From Hyphomicrobium methylovorum (lineage in GTDB: Bacteria; Pseudomonadota; Alphaproteobacteria; Rhizobiales; Hyphomicrobiaceae), in NCBI RefSeq assembly GCF_013626205.1, contig NZ_QHJE01000001.1, positions 310,001 to 374,000 of the forward strand: DNA of 64,000 nucleotides, read 5' to 3'. This document shows, in pieces, positions 1 to 6,403 of the stretch. A program made the translations under genes and the position numbers. Each line of letters opens with the position of its first letter. Position 1 is the first letter of the stretch. The notes under the pieces are model-generated. The model saw only the letters and a program-made list of their open reading frames with translations, had not been told where the DNA came from and did no database searches.

Positions 1-7
1 GACTGAA

Positions 8-44
8 TCATCGGGTAATTAATTGTATACCGCAAGCCCGATGA
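8..44. repeat. 8-bp inverted repeat
   Basis: TCATCGGG at 8-15 is complementary to CCCGATGA at 37-44, with a 21-nt AT-rich loop. It lies just beyond the stop codon of the minus-strand gene ending at 175, together with the hairpin at 73-95. A role is not evident. Confidence 0.3.
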
Positions 45-72
45 CGACTTTCAGCGGCGAAGCTTCGGAATA

Positions 73-98
73 GGCCCCGTACGTCATCCGGGGCCTTT
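73..98 (+). terminator. possible terminator hairpin
   Basis: GGCCCCG at 73-79 pairs with CGGGGCC at 89-95 around a 9-nt loop and is followed by TTT on the plus strand. It lies 3' of the minus-strand gene that ends at 175, so it could act in both directions, but the U-tract is short. Positions 1-174 otherwise contain no convincing gene. Confidence 0.3.
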
Positions 99-174
99 CC
101 ACGCATCCAATTGAAGAATGGAGCACGCGAATGATGCTCCGCTCTTTCGTATACATCAAGCGTCGCCCTCACCC

Positions 175-588
175 TCAATACACATACTCCGGATGCTCCT
201 CCCATTCCCCGCCCCATGGAACGGCGCAGCGCACGAACCCGACGCGGTTCACCAGATGAAACCCTGCCGCCAGATACCAGCGTCCACAACGTGTCATCGG
301 GTCAACCACCGTCCACCACTCGCGGTAATCCGCGTCTTTGGGTATTTCCCATTTCTCCCACACATAACTTCCATCTGGCTTCGCTATCGGTAGGTACCGC
401 CGTTCAAATACGCGCCACGGCATCGCGCGCTTGTAAGGTATTGCAGGCGGCGCAACCGGCGTCGCATCAATCAACGGCGTATCCATGAGCGCATCATCTT
501 TGCTGCACAGCCTGCATCTCGTGATGCTCTGTCCTCCACACTCGGCGTAAAGGGTCTTGCAGTTACTGCAACGGCGAAGGTGGTTCAT
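175..588 (-). CDS. small zinc-ribbon-like hypothetical protein
   Basis: This 137-residue protein is not recognised. Its N-terminus has CxxC pairs (CSNC near residues 8-11, CRLC near 25-28) with another Cys between, the pattern of a small zinc ribbon. The rest is rich in Trp, Tyr and Pro with no membrane segment. It is the last visible gene of a tightly packed minus-strand run on the mobile element, and its ATG overlaps the stop of the next gene upstream by four bases (585-588), so translational coupling is likely. The zinc-ribbon call is inferred from cysteine spacing only. Confidence 0.55.
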   Translation of the reverse strand: MNHLRRCSNCKTLYAECGGQSITRCRLCSKDDALMDTPLIDATPVAPPAIPYKRAMPWRVFERRYLPIAKPDGSYVWEKWEIPKDADYREWWTVVDPMTRCGRWYLAAGFHLVNRVGFVRCAVPWGGEWEEHPEYVY

Positions 589-836
589 GACACCACCTCA
601 ATTTTTACCATTGGCCGCACATCGACGCTTTCAGGGTTGGTTTGCTCCAGCTTCCAGTCGCCAATGGCCTTGGCGAGCAACGCCAGAAAATCCAGCTCCT
701 TTGCATCGCAAAGGTGCCCGATATCCGACATGAGGTCGGTAACGGTGTCGCCGATGGCGTCTAAGCCAACTTCCGCTCGGAAGGCGTCTAGTGCGCGTTC
801 GGCGAAAAGCGCGCGTTTGAGATTCATCTTGTGCAT
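585..836 (-). CDS. small hypothetical protein
   Basis: An 83-residue acidic, mostly helical protein of unknown function. The frame is open back to 938, but the ATG at 836 is preferred because GAGGAAA lies just upstream and the extra N-terminal residues look like translated leader. It overlaps the following zinc-ribbon-like gene by four bases and belongs to the same minus-strand set of element genes. Confidence 0.5.
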   Translation of the reverse strand: MHKMNLKRALFAERALDAFRAEVGLDAIGDTVTDLMSDIGHLCDAKELDFLALLAKAIGDWKLEQTNPESVDVRPMVKIEVVS

Positions 837-910
837 GAGGTTGTTTCCTCTTGTTCTTGCTTTTTTTGTATTCAGGCCGTTGATACGGCTCTGTCGTCGT
901 CCGCTCTCGC

Positions 911-1219
911 CTATGCTGGCGGTGCGGGTTTCACCCATCGGATGGCACTTCTCGGACAGCCTTCCGATTTGCAGACGATAGCAATGGCATGCGCAGCGCT
1001 GCTGGCGCCCTCAACCCGCAATGTGATGTGGCTGGTCTTCACAATGTAAGGACGCGGGGTACCGATGAGACGAATGGGCTCTCGCTTGGCGAGCTTCGCG
1101 CAAACGAGCCAGAAGCTCTGGACGTCTATGGGTTCCCATCCCATCCAATCAATCAGAATGGTGCGGATGTCCTGCCGAGTGAGCATCGCGACTTCGTAGG
1201 GTTTGCGACGCGTGGTCAT
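911..1219 (-). CDS. small hypothetical protein
   Basis: A 102-residue protein with no recognised domain, basic at its N-terminus. Its start overlaps the stop of the DUF6915-like gene by ATGA (1216-1219), which supports it as a real, translationally coupled member of the run. No signal peptide or membrane segment is seen. Confidence 0.5.
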   Translation of the reverse strand: MTTRRKPYEVAMLTRQDIRTILIDWMGWEPIDVQSFWLVCAKLAKREPIRLIGTPRPYIVKTSHITLRVEGASSAAHAIAIVCKSEGCPRSAIRWVKPAPPA

Positions 1220-1584
1220 GAGGTGATGCTTTCGTTGGGTTGTTCGTCAAGGTGGGAGAGCTTTTCAGCCTTGCCCATCCATGGCTCTGGCCGGATGGCG
1301 CGTGCCCAGTCCGCAAAGGATGGGATGCGGCCCAAGTCCTCGCGCACATGCTGCTCGCCCACCCAGCGGGTCGGAATGACCCGACCGCTGGAAAGCGTGA
1401 TGGTGTTGCCGAAGATGCGCTCGGCCATGAAGATGCCTTCGGCGTGATGCCGGAGGGCGCGATGGCGGAAGTCCGCCAAGATGGCTTTGCTTTCATCGAA
1501 CCAGCTATGGATGGGGAGGTAGTCCTCAACCACCCCTCCCCACTTCTTCACCGATGACAGGGCGTGATGGTACGGATGTGCCAT
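1216..1584 (-). CDS. DUF6915-like protein
   Basis: A 122-residue protein starting MAHPYHHALSSVKKWGG, with later blocks WFDESKA, FRHRALRHHAEG and RWVGEQHVREDLGRIPS. From memory these match the DUF6915 family, found in alphaproteobacterial plasmids and integrative elements; its function is unknown. The ATG at 1584 is chosen over the longer frame to 1611 because GGAGGTG lies five bases upstream and family similarity begins there. The run of His and Arg is conserved in the family as I recall it. Confidence 0.65.
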   Translation of the reverse strand: MAHPYHHALSSVKKWGGVVEDYLPIHSWFDESKAILADFRHRALRHHAEGIFMAERIFGNTITLSSGRVIPTRWVGEQHVREDLGRIPSFADWARAIRPEPWMGKAEKLSHLDEQPNESITS

Positions 1585-1585
1585 G

Positions 1586-1966
1586 TCACACCTCCACCGT
1601 TGTGGTCTCAAAGCTCGTGAAGCGGTCGTTGCGCTCCAGCGTTAGCTTCCTCGTTGTGACGTTGAGGGTCACCGTCCCAAACGCTCCATCATCGATTTCG
1701 AATCCATCGTGGTGCTCGTCGAGTACCTTCCATGCGAAGTTTTCTAGGGCATCGGCCAATGCTTCGTGCGGAGGGATGCGCCAGCCATCCTGCATCAACT
1801 TGATTTTTACGAGCTTGGGTTCGAGCGCTTCGATGTCGGTGATGCCACCCTCATCGCCTATGCCGTCGTAGCCAACACGAACCTCGGTGTAGCCGAGCGT
1901 CTTGAGGTGCGCGATGAGCACGGCCTTGGCCTGCTCGATGGGCCATTCCCAATCAAAAAGGCTCAT
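1586..1966 (-). CDS. DUF6878-like protein
   Basis: A 126-residue acidic protein. It contains YDGIGDEGGI near residue 33 and HHDGFEIDDGAFGTVTLNV near 85-103, a pattern I associate with DUF6878 proteins of alphaproteobacterial mobile elements (function unknown). It ends only one base before the ATG of the DUF6915-like gene, so the two are probably co-translated. The family name comes from motif memory, not from a search. Confidence 0.6.
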   Translation of the reverse strand: MSLFDWEWPIEQAKAVLIAHLKTLGYTEVRVGYDGIGDEGGITDIEALEPKLVKIKLMQDGWRIPPHEALADALENFAWKVLDEHHDGFEIDDGAFGTVTLNVTTRKLTLERNDRFTSFETTTVEV

Positions 1967-2171
1967 GGGTACGGCCCTCCTCTTCCTCGTCTTCGATTTG
2001 GAAGTGCGGAGGCTCGAAGCTCGGGCAATCCCGCCAGCTCAGATTGCGGTCGAGGCCCCAATCCTTCTGGGCCTTTTCCATCGCTTCATCGGCAGATGTT
2101 GCAACGATGTCGACGTTGCGGACTTCGTACCAGCCAACGCTGATGGTGTAGATTTTGCGGGGCTGGCTCAT
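1953..2171 (-). CDS. small hypothetical protein
   Basis: A 72-residue protein with a beta-rich first half (YTISVGWYEVRNVDIVATSADEA) that resembles small ligand-binding or DpnD/PcfM-like folds, and an acidic tail. It overlaps the DUF6878-like gene by 14 bases and the upstream gene by four (2168-2171). Function unknown. Confidence 0.5.
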   Translation of the reverse strand: MSQPRKIYTISVGWYEVRNVDIVATSADEAMEKAQKDWGLDRNLSWRDCPSFEPPHFQIEDEEEEGRTHEPF

Positions 2172-2587
2172 GCGACCACCTCCGCCTTGGGCATGGCATC
2201 CTTGATGCTGGCGAAGATGTTGCGCTCTTCCGTCCAGTATTTGTGGAGTTTGGCCTGTTCGACTTCTGCAGCGCGGCCTTTGAGTTCAAAGGCCTTCGCG
2301 CCAATGGTGAAGTGAAACCGGCCATTGTCGCAACCCTCGGCCCATCCGTCTGCGTTTTCGAGCGGGTGGCCATAGAGGCACATGCCATCGGGGAAGAAAT
2401 TGCCGAGCACTTGGCACAGGCGGGCGTGGAATGTGAACAGGTCACCGTGTCCGCGCGGATAGGTGTCCCAAGTGTACTGGATGAAGGCGAGAACGCTTTC
2501 CAGTCCGCCGTTCCAATGCAGATAGAGGGCAACGGGATGCTGTTCGCCTTTGTCGTTCTCAAGGGTGAGGATGCAGCGGTTACCCAT
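2168..2587 (-). CDS. hypothetical protein of the mobile element
   Basis: A 139-residue protein starting MGNRCILTLEN, with HWNGGLESVLAF near residue 25 and GFFPDG-like and DNGRF motifs further on. Nothing in it indicates a catalytic role to me. The frame extends to 2638, but the ATG at 2587 is preferred because it overlaps the end of the upstream gene by only eight bases and gives a cleaner N-terminus. It is co-directional with its neighbours on both sides. Confidence 0.5.
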   Translation of the reverse strand: MGNRCILTLENDKGEQHPVALYLHWNGGLESVLAFIQYTWDTYPRGHGDLFTFHARLCQVLGNFFPDGMCLYGHPLENADGWAEGCDNGRFHFTIGAKAFELKGRAAEVEQAKLHKYWTEERNIFASIKDAMPKAEVVA

Positions 2588-2813
2588 GGCTGGCCTCCAC
2601 GGCTTGCCAGTTGCGGCCGATGAGCGTGCGCTCGTCACGCGAGAAGCTCAGTTCGGCATCGCAGCCGAAGCGGGCGAAGAGTTCGCGGGCAAGGGTTACG
2701 GCGTTGCGCTTGCCATAGGCTAGAACGTCAACGGCGGTGGGTTCGGGTGCGCGGAAGCGTACACGGTACGCTTTCATGGGTTTGCGGTTCATGGGTCTGA
2801 CGTTGACCGGCAT
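2580..2813 (-). CDS. small basic hypothetical protein, first of a run
   Basis: A 77-residue basic protein (MPVNVRPMNRKPMKAYRVRF at the start). It has a strong Shine-Dalgarno AAGGAGA eight bases before the ATG at 2813. As the first gene of the eight-gene minus-strand run ending at 175, its upstream DNA (2814-3010) probably carries the promoter or leader. That DNA holds a long palindrome and copy 1 of the structured element, about 92 bases before this start codon. Confidence 0.5.
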   Translation of the reverse strand: MPVNVRPMNRKPMKAYRVRFRAPEPTAVDVLAYGKRNAVTLARELFARFGCDAELSFSRDERTLIGRNWQAVEASHG

Positions 2814-2848
2814 GGTGGGGGTCTCCTTCTTGTTGGTTTGCGTAATTG

Positions 2849-2878
2849 TCGAGGGGTAATGTCCGCGACATTACCCTC
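2849..2878. promoter_or_regulatory. strong palindrome in the leader of the 2813 gene
   Basis: GGGTAATGTC, CGC, GACATTACCC forms a 10-bp perfect inverted repeat. It extends through CGAG/CTCG to about 13 pairs with one bulged G. It lies 36-65 bases before the start codon of the minus-strand gene at 2813. It could be an operator for a dimeric repressor or an attenuator; it has no U-tract on the minus strand, so a simple terminator is unlikely. Confidence 0.5.
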
Positions 2879-2904
2879 GCCCCCCGGGCGACGGGTGGGG
2901 GGTG

Positions 2905-2974
2905 GCCAGTCAAGGGAGGCTCCGCACGAGGGGCCCCGCGCTACTGGGGATACGTGTGGATGCCCTTGACGGGC
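2905..2974. ncRNA. structured element, copy 1
   Basis: A nested hairpin. The terminal stem is GTCAAGGG (2909-2916) with CCCTTGAC (2963-2970), extended by GCC/GGC past an A-G mismatch. Inside, CCGCACG (2922-2928) pairs with CGTGTGG (2953-2959), and CCCC (2934-2937) pairs with GGGG (2946-2949) around an 8-nt loop. The core 2917-2937 and 2946-2962 is identical to copy 2 at 3865-3905, while the terminal stem and the loop differ. Conserved core with a re-paired stem points to a folded RNA or DNA structure. Strand is not known; adjacent genes read on the minus strand. I do not recognise a known family. Confidence 0.6.
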
Positions 2975-3003
2975 TGGGGGGCAACGCCCCCGTTCAAGAA
3001 ATC

Positions 3004-3029
3004 AAAAAACACGTCGCGCTCTTAGCGCG
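3004..3029 (-). terminator. possible minus-strand terminator
   Basis: Read on the minus strand, CGCGCT and AGCGCG (3029-3015) form a 6-bp hairpin with a 3-nt loop, followed after five bases by six T (3009-3004). It would end transcription from the small membrane-protein gene at 3761-3546. Confidence 0.4.
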
Positions 3030-3480
3030 GCTCAAAGGCTGCGTTGTCTGATGAACCTTCGCTGCCAGCAATCGGCTTCTGCCGATGCATGGACGGTCGT
3101 CTTCGTCAGCCGAATAGCAATCGCATCCTGCCGATCGCGGGATACCGCAGTCGGTTGACGGCGAGCCGACGCTGTCACGGCCAGTCAGGGTGGTCACGTT
3201 CACTTCGTGGACATCCTGGCGGCCGTGGGCGTCGGCGAGCCGCGGGCCAGCGTTGGACTATTCACCGGACGCAATGGGAAGACCACGAAGCCCCCCAGAC
3301 ACACCCGCGAGCGCCCGAAGCTTGCGGTGACAAGCGAGGCAGCAGGCGGGCGAGCACGGCGGCGCAGCCGCCGCGCCGCAGCCCGTTTGCAACGAAGCAT
3401 GGCGGGGCGAGCGAGGGGTAAACGCGAGCGGGCGGCAAGGGGGCGACCAACGGGAGCACCCGCCGCCGTCACAGGCATAG

Positions 3481-3501
3481 ACCGGCGGAAAACCCGCCGG
3501 T
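3481..3501. repeat. 8-bp hairpin between genes
   Basis: ACCGGCGG (3481-3488) pairs with CCGCCGGT (3494-3501) around AAAAC, 45 bases past the stop of the minus-strand gene at 3546. The plus side is followed by TTGTTG. It may act as a weak bidirectional terminator. Confidence 0.35.
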
Positions 3502-3545
3502 TTGTTGCAACCGCTGTTCCCAGAGTGAACCCGCGCATGCGGCGT

Positions 3546-3761
3546 TCACCGCAAGGGCAGGTCATCGGGATAGTCCTCGGGCCACTTGCCGTTCTTCGCG
3601 TAGTTGTTTCTCGCGAAGCGGTGCTTGCGAAAGAACCCTTCGCGTTTGAGGCGTTCAAGGCGCACTTGCTCCATGCGATAGAGCAGATACCAGATGCCGG
3701 TTGCGGTGTTCATTATCGCCCAAAACGTCACGTATTTGCCGATGATGATGATGTCGTCCAT
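3546..3761 (-). CDS. small single-span membrane protein
   Basis: A 71-residue protein. Residues 4-28 (IIIIGKYVTFWAIMN through WYLL) form one hydrophobic span, followed by a basic and then acidic tail. The ATG at 3761 has AAAGGAA eight bases upstream; the frame continues to 3968, but that part crosses structured element copy 2 and is unlikely to be translated. Function unknown; it probably sits in the inner membrane. Confidence 0.5.
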   Translation of the reverse strand: MDDIIIIGKYVTFWAIMNTATGIWYLLYRMEQVRLERLKREGFFRKHRFARNNYAKNGKWPEDYPDDLPLR

Positions 3762-3804
3762 GTGTTGTTTCCTTTCTTTGTTGGTGAGGGAATTATCGCC
3801 CATG

Positions 3805-3950
3805 GCCTTCGGGCCGTCACAGACCGGCGACACCACGTTGACAAGGAAAGCACGAGCTATTCGGAGGCTCCGCACGAGGGGCCCCTCTGGGGATACGTGT
3901 GGATGCCGAATAGCGTTGGTTACGGAGCCGCGTCTTGACGGCCCGAAGGC
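3805..3950. repeat. 15-bp inverted repeat enclosing structured element copy 2
   Basis: GCCTTCGGGCCGTCA (3805-3819) is the exact reverse complement of TGACGGCCCGAAGGC (3936-3950). Pairing continues inward through AGAC/GTCT and CGGC/GCCG with single-base bulges, giving about 23 pairs that enclose the covarying hairpin at 3856-3914. Copy 1 does not have the same outer arms. The whole segment fills the gap between the DUF2958 gene and the small membrane-protein gene. Confidence 0.6.
3856..3914. ncRNA. structured element, copy 2
   Basis: The terminal stem GCTATTCGG (3856-3864) pairs perfectly with CCGAATAGC (3906-3914). The core 3865-3905 begins AGGCTCCGCACG and ends GGGGATACGTGTGGATG. The inner stems are CCGCACG/CGTGTGG (one G-U) and CCCC/GGGG around TCT. 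All core bases outside the loop match copy 1, but the terminal stem is entirely different and still fully paired. It lies 95 bases before the ATG at 3761; copy 1 lies 92 bases before the ATG at 2813. Confidence 0.6.
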
Positions 3951-3994
3951 TTGGCGCGGTTTCATCAAAAGGGATCACACCAAGAGGGCGGCGC

Positions 3995-4369
3995 TCATGG
4001 CGCCGTCTCCGCGAATGCAGGAATGTTGGTGACGATGCGCCCAGCCGGATACGAATACTTCATGTAGACCGAGATCGGTGCCTTCGCGACGAAGTGCCGG
4101 TCGCGCTCGACCGGCAGACCAAGTTTGCCGCGCACGGCTTGGATTTCGCTCAAGCTTACGGTGCCGAACTCGGCGAAGCCGAGCCCCAGATCGCAAAGCC
4201 CCCAGGCGATATCCGGTTCGTCGGGCTCGATCGCAGTGAGCAACCAGGTGCAGCCGGCATCCGGCGTGAACAGCTTCACGACCGGCTTCGGATCGAAGTC
4301 TTCAAGGACGGCTTGCATACGGCCGTTGTGAAGCAGCTGATCGTATTGCGCTTGCAGGAGGAGCTTCAT
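3995..4369 (-). CDS. DUF2958 protein
   Basis: A 124-residue protein containing PVVKLFTPDAGCTWLLTAIE, then FGTVSLSEIQAVRG and LGLPVERDRHF. This is the hallmark order of the DUF2958 family, small soluble proteins of plasmids, phages and integrative elements with no known activity. The length is typical of the family. The ATG at 4369 has GGAGG eight bases upstream, just beyond the stop of the gene at 4373, so the two genes form one unit. It supports reading this region as mobile-element cargo. Confidence 0.8.
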   Translation of the reverse strand: MKLLLQAQYDQLLHNGRMQAVLEDFDPKPVVKLFTPDAGCTWLLTAIEPDEPDIAWGLCDLGLGFAEFGTVSLSEIQAVRGKLGLPVERDRHFVAKAPISVYMKYSYPAGRIVTNIPAFAETAP

Positions 4370-4372
4370 GGC

Positions 4373-4651
4373 TCAGCCCTCCTTGCCCGGCGATTGCGAC
4401 CACGTCGGCGTTGCGCCGTTGTGGTCGGTGAGAACCACGTTGGGTTCGATGGCGAGGAACAGCGGCTCAATGAACGTCGTATCGCCTTCGTAGGTGACGT
4501 TGACGAGCGCCACGGCAGGTTTGCCATCGGCGAAGCAGGAGAACAGCGCGGGTCGTGCATCTGGGTTGATGAGTTTGTCGAGCGTCAAGGTATGGCTCGG
4601 TTTGATGTGGCTGACCGCAGCAGATGCTGGGGTCGTTGTCGTGCGGGTCAT
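4373..4651 (-). CDS. small hypothetical protein upstream of DUF2958
   Basis: A 92-residue protein with a Thr/Ser-rich N-terminus and a beta-rich centre (FADGKPAVALVNVTYEGDTT). It is not recognised. Its stop lies four bases before the DUF2958 start, which suggests co-expression. The Shine-Dalgarno (AAGAAAG) is weak. Confidence 0.45.
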   Translation of the reverse strand: MTRTTTTPASAAVSHIKPSHTLTLDKLINPDARPALFSCFADGKPAVALVNVTYEGDTTFIEPLFLAIEPNVVLTDHNGATPTWSQSPGKEG

Positions 4652-5015
4652 TGGACGTGACTTTCTTGTTGGAAGGGGCCACGCCGTGCGGCCCCGTCGC
4701 GAACGCCACGACGGGCGTTGAAGGACGGCCGGGCAAGGGCTGAAACCGAAGGCGACGAAAAGGGGATAAAGGGGCCCCTTTGCAGGCGGCCCTTGTGCGG
4801 ACGGCCACGTCCGTCAGGCTCGCGACATCTCAGGGGCTTACGGCTGCTCCGGCGTCAACAGACACGTCACGTGATGACGTGCACACATCCCCACACGCCT
4901 GCGTCTCAGCGCAAGCAGGCCGGACCTTTCCTTGATCCTCAATTTAGCGCCACGTCGAAGTGGCGACTGCTCGCTTGCGCTTGTTGTATACATTTAGCTC
5001 GACTAGAATCTGCAT
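4652..5015. other. intergenic region, 364 bases
   Basis: Divergent spacer between the 4651 minus-strand gene and the 5016 plus-strand gene. It contains a GGGGCC/GGCCCC hairpin near 4675-4695, a perfect 14-bp palindrome AAAGGGGCCCCTTT at 4768-4781, and the promoter at 4981-5009. No gene is convincing here. Confidence 0.45.
4981..5009 (+). promoter_or_regulatory. sigma70-like promoter for a leaderless mRNA
   Basis: TTGTTG (4981-4986), a 17-base spacer, then TAGAAT (5004-5009). The expected transcription start, about seven bases downstream, coincides with the ATG at 5016. No Shine-Dalgarno is visible, so the mRNA may be leaderless. Confidence 0.45.
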
Positions 5016-5228
5016 ATGACGAACATGCCTGATCAGACGACAGACCAGCTAAGGACAGCCATCGAACGGCGAAATGAATGGCTACGTGCTTGCGTGGATC
5101 ACGAAGCTTCAGCGACAAGCGCTCAGGAGTCGCCGTTTGTGATGGACGTGATGGAGCGGTGCCTCAAGCTCCGGTATGAACTCGCCGCAGACCGCTTTTT
5201 CAGCAGCATCCCGCCGCATGGTCATTGA
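5016..5228 (+). CDS. small hypothetical protein, plus strand
   Basis: A 70-residue helical protein (RTAIERRNEWLRAC, then VMERCLKLRYELAADRF). It is one of only two plus-strand genes before the integrase. The start is either the ATG at 5016, placed on the predicted transcription start, or the ATG at 5025. It overlaps the next gene by 11 bases in another frame. Function unknown. Confidence 0.4.
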   Translation: MTNMPDQTTDQLRTAIERRNEWLRACVDHEASATSAQESPFVMDVMERCLKLRYELAADRFFSSIPPHGH

Positions 5229-5433
5229 TTTCGATGGCGACGGTTTTCTCCGACGCAGACGCATCATAGAACTACGTCGCATCCTTCCCGATATCGAGAA
5301 TGCGCTGCTTCAGGTGGTTTCCCCAGAATTGAAATCGTACCTCGAAGAATCGAAGTGTGTCTTTGAGGCTGAGCTTATGAAGCTGATAGCCGATGAACAG
5401 GTCTCTGCGGAAACGTCAGCAGCCCGTGACTAA
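5218..5433 (+). CDS. small hypothetical protein, plus strand
   Basis: A 71-residue basic-then-acidic helical protein (FLRRRRIIELRRILPDIEN). The ATG at 5218 lies inside the end of the preceding gene; an upstream ATG at 5176 is also in frame. Both proteins are short and helical, so a single frameshifted gene cannot be excluded. Function unknown. Confidence 0.4.
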   Translation: MVIDFDGDGFLRRRRIIELRRILPDIENALLQVVSPELKSYLEESKCVFEAELMKLIADEQVSAETSAARD

Positions 5434-5500
5434 CCGGCGGCGTTCAAGGCCATCCGGCCCATCCCCTCCGTGAAGGAGACTTACCCCACTCGCCGCCGGT
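5433..5500. terminator. long inverted repeat between convergent genes
   Basis: ACCGGCGGCG (5433-5442) is complementary to CGCCGCCGGT (5491-5500). The 48-base loop holds smaller hairpins (GGCC/GGCC, CTCC/GGAG). It separates the plus-strand pair from the minus-strand paralogue array and may stop transcription from both sides. Confidence 0.35.
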
Positions 5501-5510
5501 ATTCGCGCAA

Positions 5511-5765
5511 CTACGTCATGACGAGCGCCTTCAACTCGCCGTTGATGCGGGAGAACACAATCATCATGTAGTTCATCCCAAGGTCTTCAGCGATGTCGAG
5601 CGTCTCGCCGTACACCACGGATTCGAGGAGTTCTCTGCGCTCCTCCGGTGCAAGCATCCTGTTGAACTTTCCCTTGGGTTCTTTGCCCGACCAGGTCAGA
5701 TCATGGCCATCGAGCGTGTCGCACACCCACTGGCCTTCATCGACAACAGAGCGATAATCCGCCAT
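5511..5765 (-). CDS. small HTH-like paralogue 1 of 4
   Basis: An 84-residue protein with an N-terminal variable part and a C-terminal module (LAPEERRELLESVVYG, then LDIAEDLGMNYMMIVFSR, then GELKALVM). The module resembles paralogues 2-4 just upstream and has the periodicity of a helix-turn-helix as in sigma region 4. GGGAGG sits six bases before the ATG. A DNA-binding role is inferred from shape only; no known family is recognised. Confidence 0.5.
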   Translation of the reverse strand: MADYRSVVDEGQWVCDTLDGHDLTWSGKEPKGKFNRMLAPEERRELLESVVYGETLDIAEDLGMNYMMIVFSRINGELKALVMT

Positions 5766-5776
5766 GCAAAACCTCC

Positions 5777-6022
5777 CTACAGCAACACCGTCGCCTTGAA
5801 CCCATCGTCCTGCCGCGAATACATGACGTTCAAGTAGGCAAGGCCGAGCTTCTCAGCGGTCTCGCGAACGTCACCGCGCCCAAGGGCATCCAGCAGCGCA
5901 CGGCGCTCTTCCGGCGATAAACTGCGATTAGCGCCCGGCATCGACGGGCGGTGAACCTGCACAACGGTGTTCCCGTCCGCCCTTTCGGTATCCACGAAGT
6001 AGAGATCCGGTTCGTCGATCAT
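5777..6022 (-). CDS. small HTH-like paralogue 2 of 4
   Basis: An 81-residue protein ending in the shared module: LSPEERRALLDALGRG, VRETAEKLGLAYLNVMYSR, DGFKATVLL. The start at 6022 is chosen because GGGGGAG lies nine bases upstream and the N-terminus (MIDEPDLYFVDTE) resembles the acidic start of paralogue 1. The spacers to paralogues 1 and 3 are 11 and 16 bases. Function unknown; probably binds DNA. Confidence 0.5.
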   Translation of the reverse strand: MIDEPDLYFVDTERADGNTVVQVHRPSMPGANRSLSPEERRALLDALGRGDVRETAEKLGLAYLNVMYSRQDDGFKATVLL

Positions 6023-6038
6023 TGGCCATTCTCCCCCT

Positions 6039-6392
6039 TTACAGCCCACGAAACGATTCAGGGGGAAGTCCCTCAAGGGGCTTCCGGAAGTAATCCGCAT
6101 CGCGGTTGGGGCACAGGCCCACCAGGATGTGGACGCACCAGCGCGGCTTCTTGGTCCGTCGTCCGGTCTGGCTGAGTGTCGACCTGCTGTAACTGACATC
6201 GAACGACTCGATGCCGTAGAACTCCGCCATCGCAATCGGCTCGCGGCCTTCTGCAATTCCCTTGAGGAACATCAGGGCCTGCTCTTTGCTCAGCGACGGC
6301 GAACTGGCGCCATCCCTCGGCCGCTTGCCCTCGGGCCACGTGATCACGGTTCGCGCCGAACCTGAGGCTCCCCGCCAGCGTACGTCGTCCAT
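6039..6392 (-). CDS. small HTH-like paralogue 3 of 4
   Basis: A 117-residue protein with the module in its middle (LSKEQALMFLKGIAEG, then IAMAEFYGIESFDVSYSR) and an extra C-terminal tail of about 40 residues containing CVHILVGLC. GGGAGGG precedes the ATG at 6392. It is the longest and most divergent of the first three paralogues; the two Cys in the tail are not shared. Confidence 0.45.
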   Translation of the reverse strand: MDDVRWRGASGSARTVITWPEGKRPRDGASSPSLSKEQALMFLKGIAEGREPIAMAEFYGIESFDVSYSRSTLSQTGRRTKKPRWCVHILVGLCPNRDADYFRKPLEGLPPESFRGL

Positions 6393-6403
6393 CGCACCCT
6401 CCC

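Larger units (their letters stand above)
2814..3545. other. intergenic region, 730 bases
   Basis: It holds the palindrome 2849-2878, structured element copy 1, a G-rich hairpin GGGGGC-AAC-GCCCCC near 2976-2990, and two further hairpins (3015-3029 and 3481-3501). Open frames on both strands (for example plus 3207-3938) are Arg/Ala-rich, lack ribosome binding sites and look like GC-rich read-through. I see no credible gene. Confidence 0.5.

Noticed and set aside
3207-3938. Long plus-strand frame of 243 codons
   Set aside because: It is Arg/Ala-rich, has no ribosome site, and overlaps structured element copy 2 and the small membrane-protein gene, which has a strong start.
4763-4827. Possible third copy of the structured element on the minus strand
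   Set aside because: It shares TCCGCAC and short G/C runs, but lacks the CGTGTGG arm and the terminal stem, so similarity is too weak.
5016-5433. Single gene broken by a frameshift
   Set aside because: Not proven: the two frames overlap by 11 bases and both look coding, so they are listed as two genes with low confidence.
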